From positions 1 through 64,000 of the forward strand of contig NZ_JPIN01000005.1 in the NCBI RefSeq assembly GCF_000753735.1: 64,000 bases of DNA, written 5' to 3'. The stretch comes from Pseudidiomarina atlantica. Lineage in GTDB: Bacteria > Pseudomonadota > Gammaproteobacteria > Enterobacterales > Alteromonadaceae. A program made the translations under genes and the position numbers. Under the pieces are notes generated by a model, which saw nothing but the letters and a program-made list of their open reading frames with translations, was not told where the DNA came from and ran no database searches. Every line of letters begins with the position of its first letter. The first letter of the stretch is position 1. Of this stretch, positions 16,562 to 25,691 are shown piece by piece.

Positions 16562-16566
16562 TTCTG

Positions 16567-16605
16567 TATAATAAGCGGGCACTTTTACCCGCAGATGAAT
16601 ACGAG
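16567..16605 (+). promoter_or_regulatory. pyrC promoter with start-proximal hairpin
   Basis: A perfect TATAAT (16567-16572) is followed by GCGGG (16575-16579), which pairs with CCCGC (16588-16592). The expected start falls in this G/C run, and the ribosome site GAGG is at 16602-16605. In enteric bacteria pyrC is controlled by CTP/GTP-dependent start-site switching that decides whether a 5' hairpin forms. The layout here is reminiscent, but the stem does not include the ribosome site. Confidence 0.5.
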
Positions 16606-16611
16606 GCCGTA

Positions 16612-17649
16612 ATGCAAGAACTCACGATTCCACGCCCTGATGACTGGCATCTTCACCTACGCGATGGCGATTTGTTAGCAACGACTGTGCCAGCGACTGC
16701 GAGCGTGTTCGGACGTGCTGTCATCATGCCGAATCTGGTACCACCAGTGACCACAGTGGATCAGGCGATGGCTTATCGTGAGCGGATTCTTAAGCAAGTA
16801 CCGGCAAGCAGTGATTTTCGTCCGTTGATGGCACTGTATCTGACGCAAAATACAGCAATTGAAACGGTAGTTGCAGCGGCCGAAAATCCCGAGGTTATCG
16901 GTTTCAAACTCTACCCATCTGGCGCGACCACCAATTCCGACGCCGGCGTGACCGATATTGAAGCACTCGATGCAGTATTTGCGAAAATGGCGGAGTTGCA
17001 GGTACCGCTGTTAGTCCATGGCGAGGTAACAGCGGCAGAAATCGATATTTTTGACCGCGAAAAAGTGTTTATTGACACTAAGTTACGCCCATTAATGGCG
17101 CGCCATCCGCAGTTAAAACTCATTCTTGAACACATTACCACTGCCGATGCAGTCGATTTTGTCGAGAGCATGGGCGATAACGTTGCCGCGACCATTACAC
17201 CGCAGCACTTATTGATGAACCGTAATGATTTACTGGTAGGCGGTGTACGTCCGCATAACTATTGTTTGCCAATCTTGAAGCGACGTGAACACCAACTGGC
17301 GCTGCGTAAAGCGGCAGTGTCGGGCAATCCTAAATTCTTTTTAGGCACAGACTCGGCGCCCCATGCACAGGACAAAAAAGAAGCTGCCTGTGGTTGCGCC
17401 GGTTGTTATTCGGCGCCGGCTGCATTGCAACTGTACGCAGAGTTCTTTGAGCAGATGCAGGCACTTGATAAGTTGGCTGATTTCGCCAGCCATTTTGGTG
17501 CAGACTTTTATGGGTATCCGCGCGCGACTGAGCAAGTCACTTTGCAGCGCGCCGAGTGGCAGGTTCCTGCGCTTGTGGATACCGCAATAGGACCCATGGT
17601 GCCCTATTGGGCAAGCATGAAGTTGAATTGGCAACTCATTGAGAAGTAA
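16612..17649 (+). CDS. pyrC: Dihydroorotase
   Basis: PyrC closes carbamoyl aspartate to dihydroorotate, step three of pyrimidine synthesis. The 345-aa class II enzyme shows the zinc ligands in DWHLHLRDGD (His13, His15), the carboxylated lysine in GFKLYPSGATTNSD (Lys99), a later HGE, EHITT and GTDSAPH. Length matches E. coli PyrC (348 aa). It lies 50 nt after the cyclase gene but has its own TATAAT. Confidence 0.97.
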   Translation: MQELTIPRPDDWHLHLRDGDLLATTVPATASVFGRAVIMPNLVPPVTTVDQAMAYRERILKQVPASSDFRPLMALYLTQNTAIETVVAAAENPEVIGFKLYPSGATTNSDAGVTDIEALDAVFAKMAELQVPLLVHGEVTAAEIDIFDREKVFIDTKLRPLMARHPQLKLILEHITTADAVDFVESMGDNVAATITPQHLLMNRNDLLVGGVRPHNYCLPILKRREHQLALRKAAVSGNPKFFLGTDSAPHAQDKKEAACGCAGCYSAPAALQLYAEFFEQMQALDKLADFASHFGADFYGYPRATEQVTLQRAEWQVPALVDTAIGPMVPYWASMKLNWQLIEK

Positions 17650-17773
17650 ACAAAATTAAAACACGAGAACATGCGCTTTTGCAGTGCTTGTTTTTCCGGC
17701 GAAAAGTGTCAAACTTGCGTTAAGAAAAGCGTCCAGTACCTAATAAAAATTATAACGAAGCAGGGACAGTGAT

Positions 17774-18712
17774 TTGTTAAATCTTTTTCGTGCGCGTGCA
17801 AACAGTCCTTATACCGTGGTGTTCGGCATTTGCCGCACTAAGGTGAATATCGTTGTGGTTGAGAATGCGAATTCTCAGCCGAGTTTAGTGGTATCTGACG
17901 AATGTGCCGTGAGTGGCGATGATATTGCCGCAGCCATGCGCAAATTAAGTCATGACTATCAAAAATATTGCCGCCATCATCCCCGCCTTGCGTTAGTGCT
18001 TGGTGCTGGGTTGTATCAAAGCGTCACCCTCGATCGTCCGCAATTAAGTGATGCTGAACTGAGCGCAAGTCTACGTTATCAGCTTAGCGACCTTGTTACT
18101 TTTGACACTGAAGACTGTATCGCTGACTACTACGAGTTGCCTACGCAAGTTCAAGGGCAGCATAAGATTCATGCTATCGCGACCAGTCGCAAGCAACTTG
18201 AACCCTTGCTGCAGGTAGCGCACGAATTAAGTGACCAGCTGCAGGGTGTTTTTGCCGAAGAGCAAGCGCTTGCCACCGTTTTAGAAAATCTGAATGAACC
18301 TGCCGCACTGGTTTATCAACAACCACACCAAGCAGCATTAGTGCAGGTCTACAATAATGGTGAATTGCAGGTGAACCGCGCAGTACGCTCTCTCGAAAAG
18401 CTCAGTGAGTTAAGCATCGAAGAGATCCGCATGGGCGGCTTGCAGCCATTGAGTGTTGAAATTCAGCGTTCGGCGGACTATTTCGAGCGGCAATTGCGAC
18501 AGCGCCCCGTTGCTAGTGTCTATCTCGCGTTGCCGCTACCGAAGCAGCAAGAAGTGCTAGAGCGCTTACATGAAGATTTAGGCTTTGAGATTGCTTGGGC
18601 GACCTATCCGAGCTGGGCGCAAGAACTCGCGACCGGCGATTATAGTGATTTTCCCGCGCTCGGTGGCGCACTCTTAGCACAGCAAAATGATGCGCAGGAG
18701 GCTTCCTCATGA
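17774..18712 (+). CDS. mshI: MSHA biogenesis protein MshI (PilM-like)
   Basis: This 312-aa cytoplasmic protein opens the MSHA pilus operon. It is PilM-like (actin-type fold), with an early VVFGICRTKVNIVVVEN strand. By position and size it is MshI, expected to bind the short N-terminal tail of the next, PilN-like, protein at the inner membrane. The start is TTG 17774, with AGGGA at 17762-17766. The 124-nt gap after pyrC is AT-rich and probably carries the operon promoter, but no strong hexamer pair stands out. It overlaps the next gene by 4 nt. Confidence 0.85.
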   Translation: MLNLFRARANSPYTVVFGICRTKVNIVVVENANSQPSLVVSDECAVSGDDIAAAMRKLSHDYQKYCRHHPRLALVLGAGLYQSVTLDRPQLSDAELSASLRYQLSDLVTFDTEDCIADYYELPTQVQGQHKIHAIATSRKQLEPLLQVAHELSDQLQGVFAEEQALATVLENLNEPAALVYQQPHQAALVQVYNNGELQVNRAVRSLEKLSELSIEEIRMGGLQPLSVEIQRSADYFERQLRQRPVASVYLALPLPKQQEVLERLHEDLGFEIAWATYPSWAQELATGDYSDFPALGGALLAQQNDAQEASS

Positions 18713-19332
18713 AACGCATCGCTAATTTATATGTTGCAGAACTTCGACCCAGCCGCGAATGGTTAACCTTGCGCCGGTTGTTGGCTATTAATGTGAGTCT
18801 ATTAGTGGTATTTGTCGTGGCTTGGGTGGTCGCGCAAGTAGTGGTGAGCCAGCAGCAAAGCACTAGTATCGAACTTGGCAACACCACCACTGCCGTGGAA
18901 GCTCAGCTCCAGCAACGGCAGAGCGAACTCGATAATGCGCTGAATGATCCCGAGCTCAATAACGCATTAGCGGAAACCCAGCAAGTGTTTGTGCTGCGCC
19001 AGCGCTTGCTCGAGCAAATGCAGCAGTTTACCCAGCAGAATCAGCAAAATTACTCGCAACTGTTAATCGATCTTGCTGCAGCCGACCAAGAGGCGATTTG
19101 GTTGCAACGTATCTATGTCAACGACAATGCGCTGAGCCTTGAAGGGCATACGTTGCAACCGCAGCAATTACCGAGCTGGTTGGCGAGTTTCAGCGGTTAC
19201 ACGAGTTTGCAGCAGCGGCCGTTTGGGGTGTTTGAACTGCGCGACGAAGGTGAGCAGGGATTGCGCTTTGTCGTCGGTCACACTCAAGACAGCCGAATTA
19301 TGTCTAGCACTGCTGGAGGGAGCAACCCATGA
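18709..19332 (+). CDS. PilN-like MSHA assembly protein
   Basis: The 207-aa bitopic inner-membrane protein has a short cytoplasmic tail (MKRIANLYVAELRPSREW), one TM (about 24-45), a Gln-rich coiled coil (about 47-120) and a ferredoxin-like periplasmic end. This is the PilN layout. The MSHA literature sometimes calls it MshI2. It overlaps mshI and mshJ by 4 nt each (ATGA), so the three are translationally coupled and probably form the PilM-N-O-type alignment complex. Confidence 0.8.
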   Translation: MKRIANLYVAELRPSREWLTLRRLLAINVSLLVVFVVAWVVAQVVVSQQQSTSIELGNTTTAVEAQLQQRQSELDNALNDPELNNALAETQQVFVLRQRLLEQMQQFTQQNQQNYSQLLIDLAAADQEAIWLQRIYVNDNALSLEGHTLQPQQLPSWLASFSGYTSLQQRPFGVFELRDEGEQGLRFVVGHTQDSRIMSSTAGGSNP

Positions 19333-19970
19333 CTCAGTGGCAGCAGATGCAACAAAAATTTGTTGAATTACCGCTGAACCGGCGCAAATTTTGGCTGGTG
19401 CTGAGTGTGGTGTTCGTCTGCTATTTGGGGCTTTACGTGTTGTTGCTACCCCAATGGCAAAGTTTTCAGACCGAACAAGTCAAAATACAACAACAACAGC
19501 AACGTTTGAGTTTGCTCGAACAGCAATTAGAAGCGTTGGATATACGCCTGTCAGGTGACCCCAAAGCACCACTACGGCGCAAACTGGCTGATTTAGAAAG
19601 TCAGCTACAGCAGGTGAATCAGCGCTTACAAAATGAAACTAATTACGTCAGTGCGGCCGACAACCGTCGATTGTTGCAAGCTTTATTAGGGAGCGCCCGT
19701 GATCTCAGTGTGAAGTCAGCGCAAGCACTCCCAGCTGAACGTGTTTATGGTGATGGTGAAGCCACTGAAGGCGCAATTTACAAGCATCGTTTACAGTTAG
19801 TCGTACGCGGAAATTATCAGCAAGTTTTTGAGTACTTCCAACAACTTGAGCAACTACCATGGTCGTTTTACTGGCAACGCATGGATTATCAAGTGACCGA
19901 GTATCCGCAAGCTGAGGTGCTGCTCGAGATTTACACCCTAAGTTTGGAGCGTGACTATGTTGCAAGTTAG
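19329..19970 (+). CDS. mshJ: MSHA biogenesis protein MshJ (PilO-like)
   Basis: The 213-aa protein has one TM (about 22-40), a Gln-rich coiled coil (about 45-105) and a periplasmic domain of the PilO type. It should pair with the preceding PilN-like protein to link the cytoplasmic platform to the secretin. The C-terminus overlaps mshK by 14 nt. Confidence 0.85.
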   Translation: MTQWQQMQQKFVELPLNRRKFWLVLSVVFVCYLGLYVLLLPQWQSFQTEQVKIQQQQQRLSLLEQQLEALDIRLSGDPKAPLRRKLADLESQLQQVNQRLQNETNYVSAADNRRLLQALLGSARDLSVKSAQALPAERVYGDGEATEGAIYKHRLQLVVRGNYQQVFEYFQQLEQLPWSFYWQRMDYQVTEYPQAEVLLEIYTLSLERDYVAS

Positions 19971-20325
19971 CCGGCAGATTGGCGTTACGATTGCGTTGTT
20001 TGCGGTAGCTACAGTAAGCAGCGCGCAACAATTAAAAGACCCAACGGCACCGCCGGAATACCGTCCGGCTGCGGTGAGCAATGCTGAGGCGGTGACTAAC
20101 TTACGCTTACAATCAATTCAGTCAACTGCACAGGGCAATGTCGCAACCATTAATGGAACGCGCGTGCGTGCCGGTGACAGTTTGCCGCCCTTTACAATTC
20201 TAAAGATAACCATGGATCAAGTGACGGTCCGACACACCACCACCGGTGGTGAAATGCAACTCGTCATGTTTAGTGAGCGCCCGCTGGAAAGCGAGTCGTC
20301 CACGGGATCAGGGGGACAGAACTAA
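19957..20325 (+). CDS. mshK: MSHA biogenesis protein MshK (PilP-like)
   Basis: The 122-aa exported protein has a signal peptide (about 1-24, ending SSAQ) and then the KDPTAPP motif typical of pilotin-like MshK/PilP proteins. A small beta domain follows (about 50-105), likely to contact the secretin. ATG 19957 is chosen because GGAG at 19945-19948 is 8 nt upstream; GTG 19951 is possible. The stop TAA overlaps the mshL ATG (TAATG). Confidence 0.82.
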   Translation: MLQVSRQIGVTIALFAVATVSSAQQLKDPTAPPEYRPAAVSNAEAVTNLRLQSIQSTAQGNVATINGTRVRAGDSLPPFTILKITMDQVTVRHTTTGGEMQLVMFSERPLESESSTGSGGQN

Positions 20326-21977
20326 TGCGCACAGGATTTATTTTTGCTTCGACTTTGTTGTTAGCCGCATGTGCTCAGCAACCGGATCGGCAACCGGTTG
20401 AGGCACAAGCGGCACTAGAAGTGCCAAAGACATCATCCACGACCGAGCGTCCACCGCTTCCTGAATCGGTACGCGCGACCCTGCGCCCTGATTTAGCCAC
20501 CAGCGGTGAAGTAAGTGAACAGTTGCTGGCAGAGCCACGTTTCTCAGTAAACGCCAATGGCATCGATGCCCGCGACTTTTTTGCTGGCTTAGCGGCTGAT
20601 ACGCCCTACAACATTGTGGTTCACCCAGATGTTGCGGGTGCCATTACGGTCAGCTTAAAAGATGTCACTTTAGCTGAGACGCTAGAAGTCATCAGTGACA
20701 TTTACGGTTACGACGTGCAACGTGACCGTCGGATGATTCGGGTATTTCCTTCTGGATTGCGCACTGAAACGATAGCACTGGATTATTTAGCACTGCAGCG
20801 CATGGGCTTATCGCAAACCAGCGTAAGCTCGGGCGGCGTCAAAGATAACGATGAGCAAAATAACCTCTACGGCGGCGGCACTAGTAACTACAACAACGCT
20901 TTGTTAGGCAATCAAGGTGGCGTTAGTAATCAGGGCAACTTAGGGCAGAGCGGCATGGGCGGTCTCAACAACGGCATGCAAACCAATGGCTCATCTATCT
21001 CCACCCAGTCGCAGACAGACTTGTGGGGTGATCTGAAAGAGACCATCGAAGGCGTAGTTGGCACCGGTGACGGACGCCGTGTGGTGGTATCACCACAAGC
21101 GGGTCTCGTTTCGATTACCGCATTGCCGAGTGAGTTGCGGGCCGCGCGCGAATTCCTTGCGTCTGCGCAAGAGCGTTTACAACGTCAGGTCATTTTGGAA
21201 GCGCGGATTGTCGAAGTTGCATTGAACGACAGTTATCAGCAGGGCATCAACTGGGGTGACTTGTTCAAACTTGGGAACGCCAGCGGTAGCATCGGCTTCT
21301 CTGGTGGTTCTGTCGACAATGAGAATGGCGTCTTTGGTGTATCGCTTGACGTAGGTGACTTCAGTGGGGTGCTGAATCTGTTGCAGAACCAGGGCAATGT
21401 GCAGGTGCTGTCAAACCCACGGGTGAGTGCGGCGAATAATCAAAAAGCCGTGATCAAAATTGGCGAAGATGAGTACTTCGTCACCGATGTATCGACCACG
21501 ACAGTGACCGGAACCGCAACAACCTCGACCCCAAACATCGAGTTAACACCGTTTTTCTCGGGGATTTCTTTAGATATCACCCCGCAAATCAGTGATAACG
21601 GTGAGGTCATCTTACATGTGCATCCGTCGGTCGTTGAAACCTCGGAACAGAATAAAACCATTACGCTTAACCAAGAATCGTTCATTTTGCCACTAGCACA
21701 GAGCAATATTCGTGAAAGCGACACCATTGTTCGCGCACGCAATGGCGAAATCGTGGTGTTAGGCGGTTTGATGCAAACCAGCTACACCGATAGCGAATCC
21801 AAAGCACCGTTACTTGGCGATATCCCAGTAGTGGGCAATTTGTTCAAAAATCAGCGCCGCAGCGAACAGAAAAAAGAGTTGGTGATTCTGATCCGCCCAG
21901 TGGTCGTTGGTGTCGACACTTGGCAGCAAGAGTTGCAACGCTCGAGTGAGTTGTTGCGTGGCTGGTATAACGACTAA
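20325..21977 (+). CDS. mshL: MSHA secretin MshL
   Basis: MshL forms the outer-membrane ring through which the pilus emerges. The 550-aa protein is a lipoprotein (LLAAC, Cys16). It has a secretin N-terminal domain (about 75-150), an Asn/Gly-rich loop (about 185-235), a second N domain and a C-terminal secretin barrel (about 280-540, with VLSNPRVSAANNQKAVIKIG and GGLMQTSYTDSESKAPLLGD). Length matches other MshL proteins. The GGGGGA ribosome site lies inside the end of mshK. Confidence 0.95.
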   Translation: MRTGFIFASTLLLAACAQQPDRQPVEAQAALEVPKTSSTTERPPLPESVRATLRPDLATSGEVSEQLLAEPRFSVNANGIDARDFFAGLAADTPYNIVVHPDVAGAITVSLKDVTLAETLEVISDIYGYDVQRDRRMIRVFPSGLRTETIALDYLALQRMGLSQTSVSSGGVKDNDEQNNLYGGGTSNYNNALLGNQGGVSNQGNLGQSGMGGLNNGMQTNGSSISTQSQTDLWGDLKETIEGVVGTGDGRRVVVSPQAGLVSITALPSELRAAREFLASAQERLQRQVILEARIVEVALNDSYQQGINWGDLFKLGNASGSIGFSGGSVDNENGVFGVSLDVGDFSGVLNLLQNQGNVQVLSNPRVSAANNQKAVIKIGEDEYFVTDVSTTTVTGTATTSTPNIELTPFFSGISLDITPQISDNGEVILHVHPSVVETSEQNKTITLNQESFILPLAQSNIRESDTIVRARNGEIVVLGGLMQTSYTDSESKAPLLGDIPVVGNLFKNQRRSEQKKELVILIRPVVVGVDTWQQELQRSSELLRGWYND

Positions 21978-21985
21978 TTACGCTT

Positions 21986-22900
21986 ATGTATCAAACGCAT
22001 TTTGGCCTCATAGAGTTACCTTTTACGCTGACTCCCAACACCAGTTTCTACTGCGATTTGGAGAGTCACCGTAACGCGTTTGAGGTATTAGTCACAGCCC
22101 TTGAGGCGGGTGAGGGCTTTATCAAAGTGGTAGGTGAAGTTGGCACCGGTAAAACGCTGTTGTGCCGCAAGTTGTTGAACGAACTGCCCGATCACTACGT
22201 TACTGCCTACATACCAAACCCGTACTTGACCCCCAGCGAAATGCGCGCACATATCGCCCGTGAGTTGCAAGTACAGATGCCCCAAGTGCGCAGTGAGCAA
22301 TTACTGACCCAAGCCATCCAGGAACGGCTGGTTGAGATCAGCCGCGAAGGTAAGATGGCGGTCATCGTCGTCGATGAAGCGCAAGCGCTACCAAGCCATA
22401 CTTTGGAAGCATTGCGATTGGTCTCTAACCTAGAGACAGAATCACGGAAGTTGCTGCATATCGTATTATTTGGTCAGCCAGAGCTCGATGAACGCTTGGC
22501 AACCCGTGAACATCGGCAATTACGCCAGCGCATCACTTTTAGCTACAACCTACAGGCGATGTCGATGACTGAACTAGCGCGTTATATTTCACATCGCTTG
22601 CATGTTGCCGGTTATCAAGGGCCTGCTTTGTTCTCGGCACGCGTGGTCAAGTTATTACATCAAGCGAGTCGTGGTGTGCCGCGCTTGGTCAATATTTTGT
22701 GCCATAAAGTGCTGCTACTTTGTTACGGTGAGGGTGTCTACCAGGTGAAACCTAAGCACGTGCGGCTCGCGGTGGCTGATACCGAAGACGTTAGCCTTGG
22801 CAAATCCCATTGGTGGTGGAGCCTAGTGAGTATTGCAGGTCTCGCTCTTGCGTTAGTGTGGAGTTGGCAGGCTGGTTGGCTAACGGAGTATTGGTCATGA
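21986..22900 (+). CDS. mshM: MSHA AAA ATPase MshM (ExeA-like)
   Basis: This 304-aa ExeA/GspA-type ATPase begins MYQTHFGLIELPF. It has Walker A GEVGTGKT (50-57), Walker B VIVVDEAQ (about 130) and one C-terminal TM (about 275-295). ExeA-type proteins help to build secretins in the peptidoglycan layer. It overlaps mshN by 4 nt. Confidence 0.92.
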   Translation: MYQTHFGLIELPFTLTPNTSFYCDLESHRNAFEVLVTALEAGEGFIKVVGEVGTGKTLLCRKLLNELPDHYVTAYIPNPYLTPSEMRAHIARELQVQMPQVRSEQLLTQAIQERLVEISREGKMAVIVVDEAQALPSHTLEALRLVSNLETESRKLLHIVLFGQPELDERLATREHRQLRQRITFSYNLQAMSMTELARYISHRLHVAGYQGPALFSARVVKLLHQASRGVPRLVNILCHKVLLLCYGEGVYQVKPKHVRLAVADTEDVSLGKSHWWWSLVSIAGLALALVWSWQAGWLTEYWS

Positions 22901-23922
22901 GCGTGATTAACCGCATGTTGCGCGACCTCGACCAGCGCCAGAAAACTGAACACAAAGTTGCTGGCGCTCCGGCGGCTGCAGCGCCGACCCCGTTTCCGTG
23001 GGTATGGCTGCTCGGCGGTTTTGTCATCGCAGCGATAGCTGTGGTTGCGGTTGTGCTGATTTTGCAGCAGCGTGAGCCTATGGCTGAACCTGTCGCCGCT
23101 GAACCTGCTGTGGTTGAGCAACCGCCAGAGTCCGAGATCAAGGCTGCGGTGCCTGAACCCGAGGCGGAACCGTTAGTTGAGCCGGAGCTTGAGCCAACAA
23201 CAACAGTGGCTGAGCTAGAGCCACAACCAACGCCAACTCCGGCGCCGGAAACACCAGCGGAGCCTGAACTCGCCGTCACTGAGCCAGCTCCGCCAGAGGC
23301 AACAGAAGAAGCCAAAGGCACTATGCAAGTCGAACAAGTGCAACTGAGCCCTGCTGAGTTGGCGGAAGTAAAATTAAAACAAGCGCGCGAAGCGATGCAA
23401 GCGGGAGAGCGAGAGCGTGCCGGAAGTTTATTCGAACAGGTCATCGCGCTGGCCCCGGAACATATTGATGCGCGTAGTGAGCTAGCTGCGTATTGGTACG
23501 GCCGCGGACGGATCAGCGATGCGCTCGCGGTACTTGAGCAAGGGCTGCAATTGCGTCCCCAGCAACCGCGTTGGTTACTGCTTTACGCGCGTATCCTGTT
23601 TAATGGTGCAGCCTACGGTAGCTTATTGAGTGTGCTCGAGCAGATGCCTTTGCAAGCCGCAGAGAGTGAAGAGTTGATGCAATTGCGGGCTGCGGCGGCC
23701 AATGAACAACAACAATTTAGCGCTGCGGCGCAAGATTACCAATGGCTAGCCGAACGCGAAAACGCTGCACGTTGGTGGTTAGCAGCTGCAGTTGCTTATG
23801 AAGACGCTGAACAGCCCGAACAGGCGCTGAACGCCTACCAACGAGCGTTGGCCAGCGATGATTTAAATGCGGATGGACGTCGCTACGCGGCGCAACGGTT
23901 ACAAGTTTTGGGAGGTCAGTAA
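22897..23922 (+). CDS. mshN: MSHA biogenesis protein MshN (TPR)
   Basis: The 341-aa bitopic protein begins MSVINRMLRDLDQRQ, the hallmark MshN start. It has one TM (about 35-56), a Pro/Glu/Ala-rich linker (about 60-145) and C-terminal TPR repeats (about 155-335) in the periplasm. I start at ATG 22897, which overlaps the mshM stop and has GGAG 8 nt upstream; an upstream GTG would add an unlikely 29-residue leader. The linker creates a long Ser/Gly-rich frame on the other strand that is not a gene. Confidence 0.9.
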   Translation: MSVINRMLRDLDQRQKTEHKVAGAPAAAAPTPFPWVWLLGGFVIAAIAVVAVVLILQQREPMAEPVAAEPAVVEQPPESEIKAAVPEPEAEPLVEPELEPTTTVAELEPQPTPTPAPETPAEPELAVTEPAPPEATEEAKGTMQVEQVQLSPAELAEVKLKQAREAMQAGERERAGSLFEQVIALAPEHIDARSELAAYWYGRGRISDALAVLEQGLQLRPQQPRWLLLYARILFNGAAYGSLLSVLEQMPLQAAESEELMQLRAAAANEQQQFSAAAQDYQWLAERENAARWWLAAAVAYEDAEQPEQALNAYQRALASDDLNADGRRYAAQRLQVLGGQ

Positions 23923-23924
23923 CA

Positions 23925-25691
23925 ATGCGCCCACGATTAAAAATGCGCCTAGGCGATTTGCTCGTTCAAGAGAGCATCATTACTGAACAGCAGTTAAAAC
24001 AAGCGCTAGACGAGCAACGCACCAGTGGTCGGAAACTTGGGGTGACGCTGGTCGATCTCGGTTTCATTTCCGAACAAGAACTTCTCGAGTTTCTCGCGCG
24101 GCAATTGAGTCTTCCCCTTATCGATTTGGCCGAACGCAAAATTACCAGTGATGTCGCAAACTTGCTGCCAGAAGTTCAAGCACGCCGTCATCGTGCCTTG
24201 GTCATCGAAGCTGATGAGAGCTCCGCGCTAGTGGCGATGAGCGATCCTGCCGACCTAGCCGCAGTGGATGCCATCAGTCAGTTCTTGCAACCGCGCGAAG
24301 TGAACTTGGCGGTTGCGCCAGACCAGCAGTTGTTGGACGCTTTTGACAATCTTTATCGACGCACCAAAGACATTGCCCAGTTCGCCAGTCAGTTACAAAC
24401 GGAGTACCAGAAAGACGAAGCAGTTGATTTGGCGGCGTTATCGATTGAAGACGAAAGCGACGATGCCACCGTAGCCAAATTATTGCAGTCAATATTTGCC
24501 GATGCTGTGCAAGTGCGCGCGTCGGATATCCACCTTGAGCCAGATGACCATGCCTTGCGCATTCGCATGCGGGTGGATGGCGTCCTGCAAGAAAACGTGC
24601 TGAAAGAAACTAATATTGCCAGCGCCTTGGTGTTGCGGCTGAAGCTAATGGCAGGCCTGGATATTTCTGAAAAGCGGCTACCGCAAGACGGCCGTTTTCA
24701 TATTAAAGTGCGTGACCACGCGATTGATGTGCGGATGTCGACCATGCCGGTGCAATATGGTGAGTCGTGCGTCATGCGTTTGCTTGATCAGTCCGCCGGG
24801 ATTTTGCAGCTCGAACAAACCGGTATTCCGGACACATTACTGAAACGCATCCGTGGCATTATTAATAAGCCTTATGGAATGTTGATTGTCACTGGACCTA
24901 CCGGCTCTGGTAAAACCACGACACTTTACGGTGTGTTAAACGAACTCAACCGTTCAGAGAAGAAAATCATTACGGTTGAAGATCCAGTCGAATACCGTCT
25001 GCCACGTATTTCGCAAGTGCAGGTGAACAGCAAGATTGGATTAACGTTTTCGCGCGTGCTGCGCACCACTTTACGGCAAGACCCCGACATTATTATGGTG
25101 GGTGAGATGCGCGATGGTGAAACCGTAGAAATCGGTTTGCGAGGCGCCATTACCGGTCACTTAGTGCTAACCACGTTACACACGAATGATTCGATCACCA
25201 GTGCGTTGCGCTTGATTGATATGGGCGCAGCACCTTATTTGGTCGGTGCTGCAATGAAAGGGGTACTGGCCCAACGTTTGATTCGTAAAGTGTGCGAGAA
25301 CTGTAAGGAACCAGCGCATATCGAGGCTGCCGATTTGGCATTGTTGCGACGCATGCGTCCAGAGTTACCAGAAGATGGTGCAGGTTTTGTTAAAGGCCGT
25401 GGCTGCCGTAATTGTAACGATACTGGCTATCGTGGTCGTATCGGGGTCTTTGAATTGCTCGAAATGAACGATGCCATGGTCAATGCGATGCGTGATGCCA
25501 ACATGCGAGAGTTTGCGGCTGCGGCCAAGCAATCTCCGCATTATCGACCACTGGCACAGTCGGCACTCGACTATGCCTTACAGGGTGTCACTACGGTCGA
25601 TGAAGTGTTGTTCTTAGCCGAGACAGTCGAAGAAGAGGACGACCCAACGGATATCGAATTAGATATTACCGCCGAGGGTGAACATGGCTGA
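23925..25691 (+). CDS. mshE: MSHA pilus extension ATPase MshE with c-di-GMP-binding N-domain
   Basis: MshE is the GspE/PilB-type hexameric ATPase that drives pilus extension. The 588-aa protein has an MshEN domain at the N-terminus. Two tandem 24-residue c-di-GMP motifs lie at residues 8-31 (RLGDLL...Q) and 37-60 (KLGVTL...Q). The ATPase core has Walker A GPTGSGKTTT near 324, an Asp box, Walker B DPDIIMVGEMRD and a zinc-binding CENC/CRNC pair. In the first motif a Ser stands where the consensus Gly is expected. The gene overlaps mshG by 8 nt. Confidence 0.96.
   Translation: MRPRLKMRLGDLLVQESIITEQQLKQALDEQRTSGRKLGVTLVDLGFISEQELLEFLARQLSLPLIDLAERKITSDVANLLPEVQARRHRALVIEADESSALVAMSDPADLAAVDAISQFLQPREVNLAVAPDQQLLDAFDNLYRRTKDIAQFASQLQTEYQKDEAVDLAALSIEDESDDATVAKLLQSIFADAVQVRASDIHLEPDDHALRIRMRVDGVLQENVLKETNIASALVLRLKLMAGLDISEKRLPQDGRFHIKVRDHAIDVRMSTMPVQYGESCVMRLLDQSAGILQLEQTGIPDTLLKRIRGIINKPYGMLIVTGPTGSGKTTTLYGVLNELNRSEKKIITVEDPVEYRLPRISQVQVNSKIGLTFSRVLRTTLRQDPDIIMVGEMRDGETVEIGLRGAITGHLVLTTLHTNDSITSALRLIDMGAAPYLVGAAMKGVLAQRLIRKVCENCKEPAHIEAADLALLRRMRPELPEDGAGFVKGRGCRNCNDTGYRGRIGVFELLEMNDAMVNAMRDANMREFAAAAKQSPHYRPLAQSALDYALQGVTTVDEVLFLAETVEEEDDPTDIELDITAEGEHG

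Noticed and set aside
22791-23444. 217-codon antisense frame rich in Ser and Gly
   Set aside because: It is the complement of the Pro/Glu/Ala-rich linker of mshN and has no ribosome site or domain.
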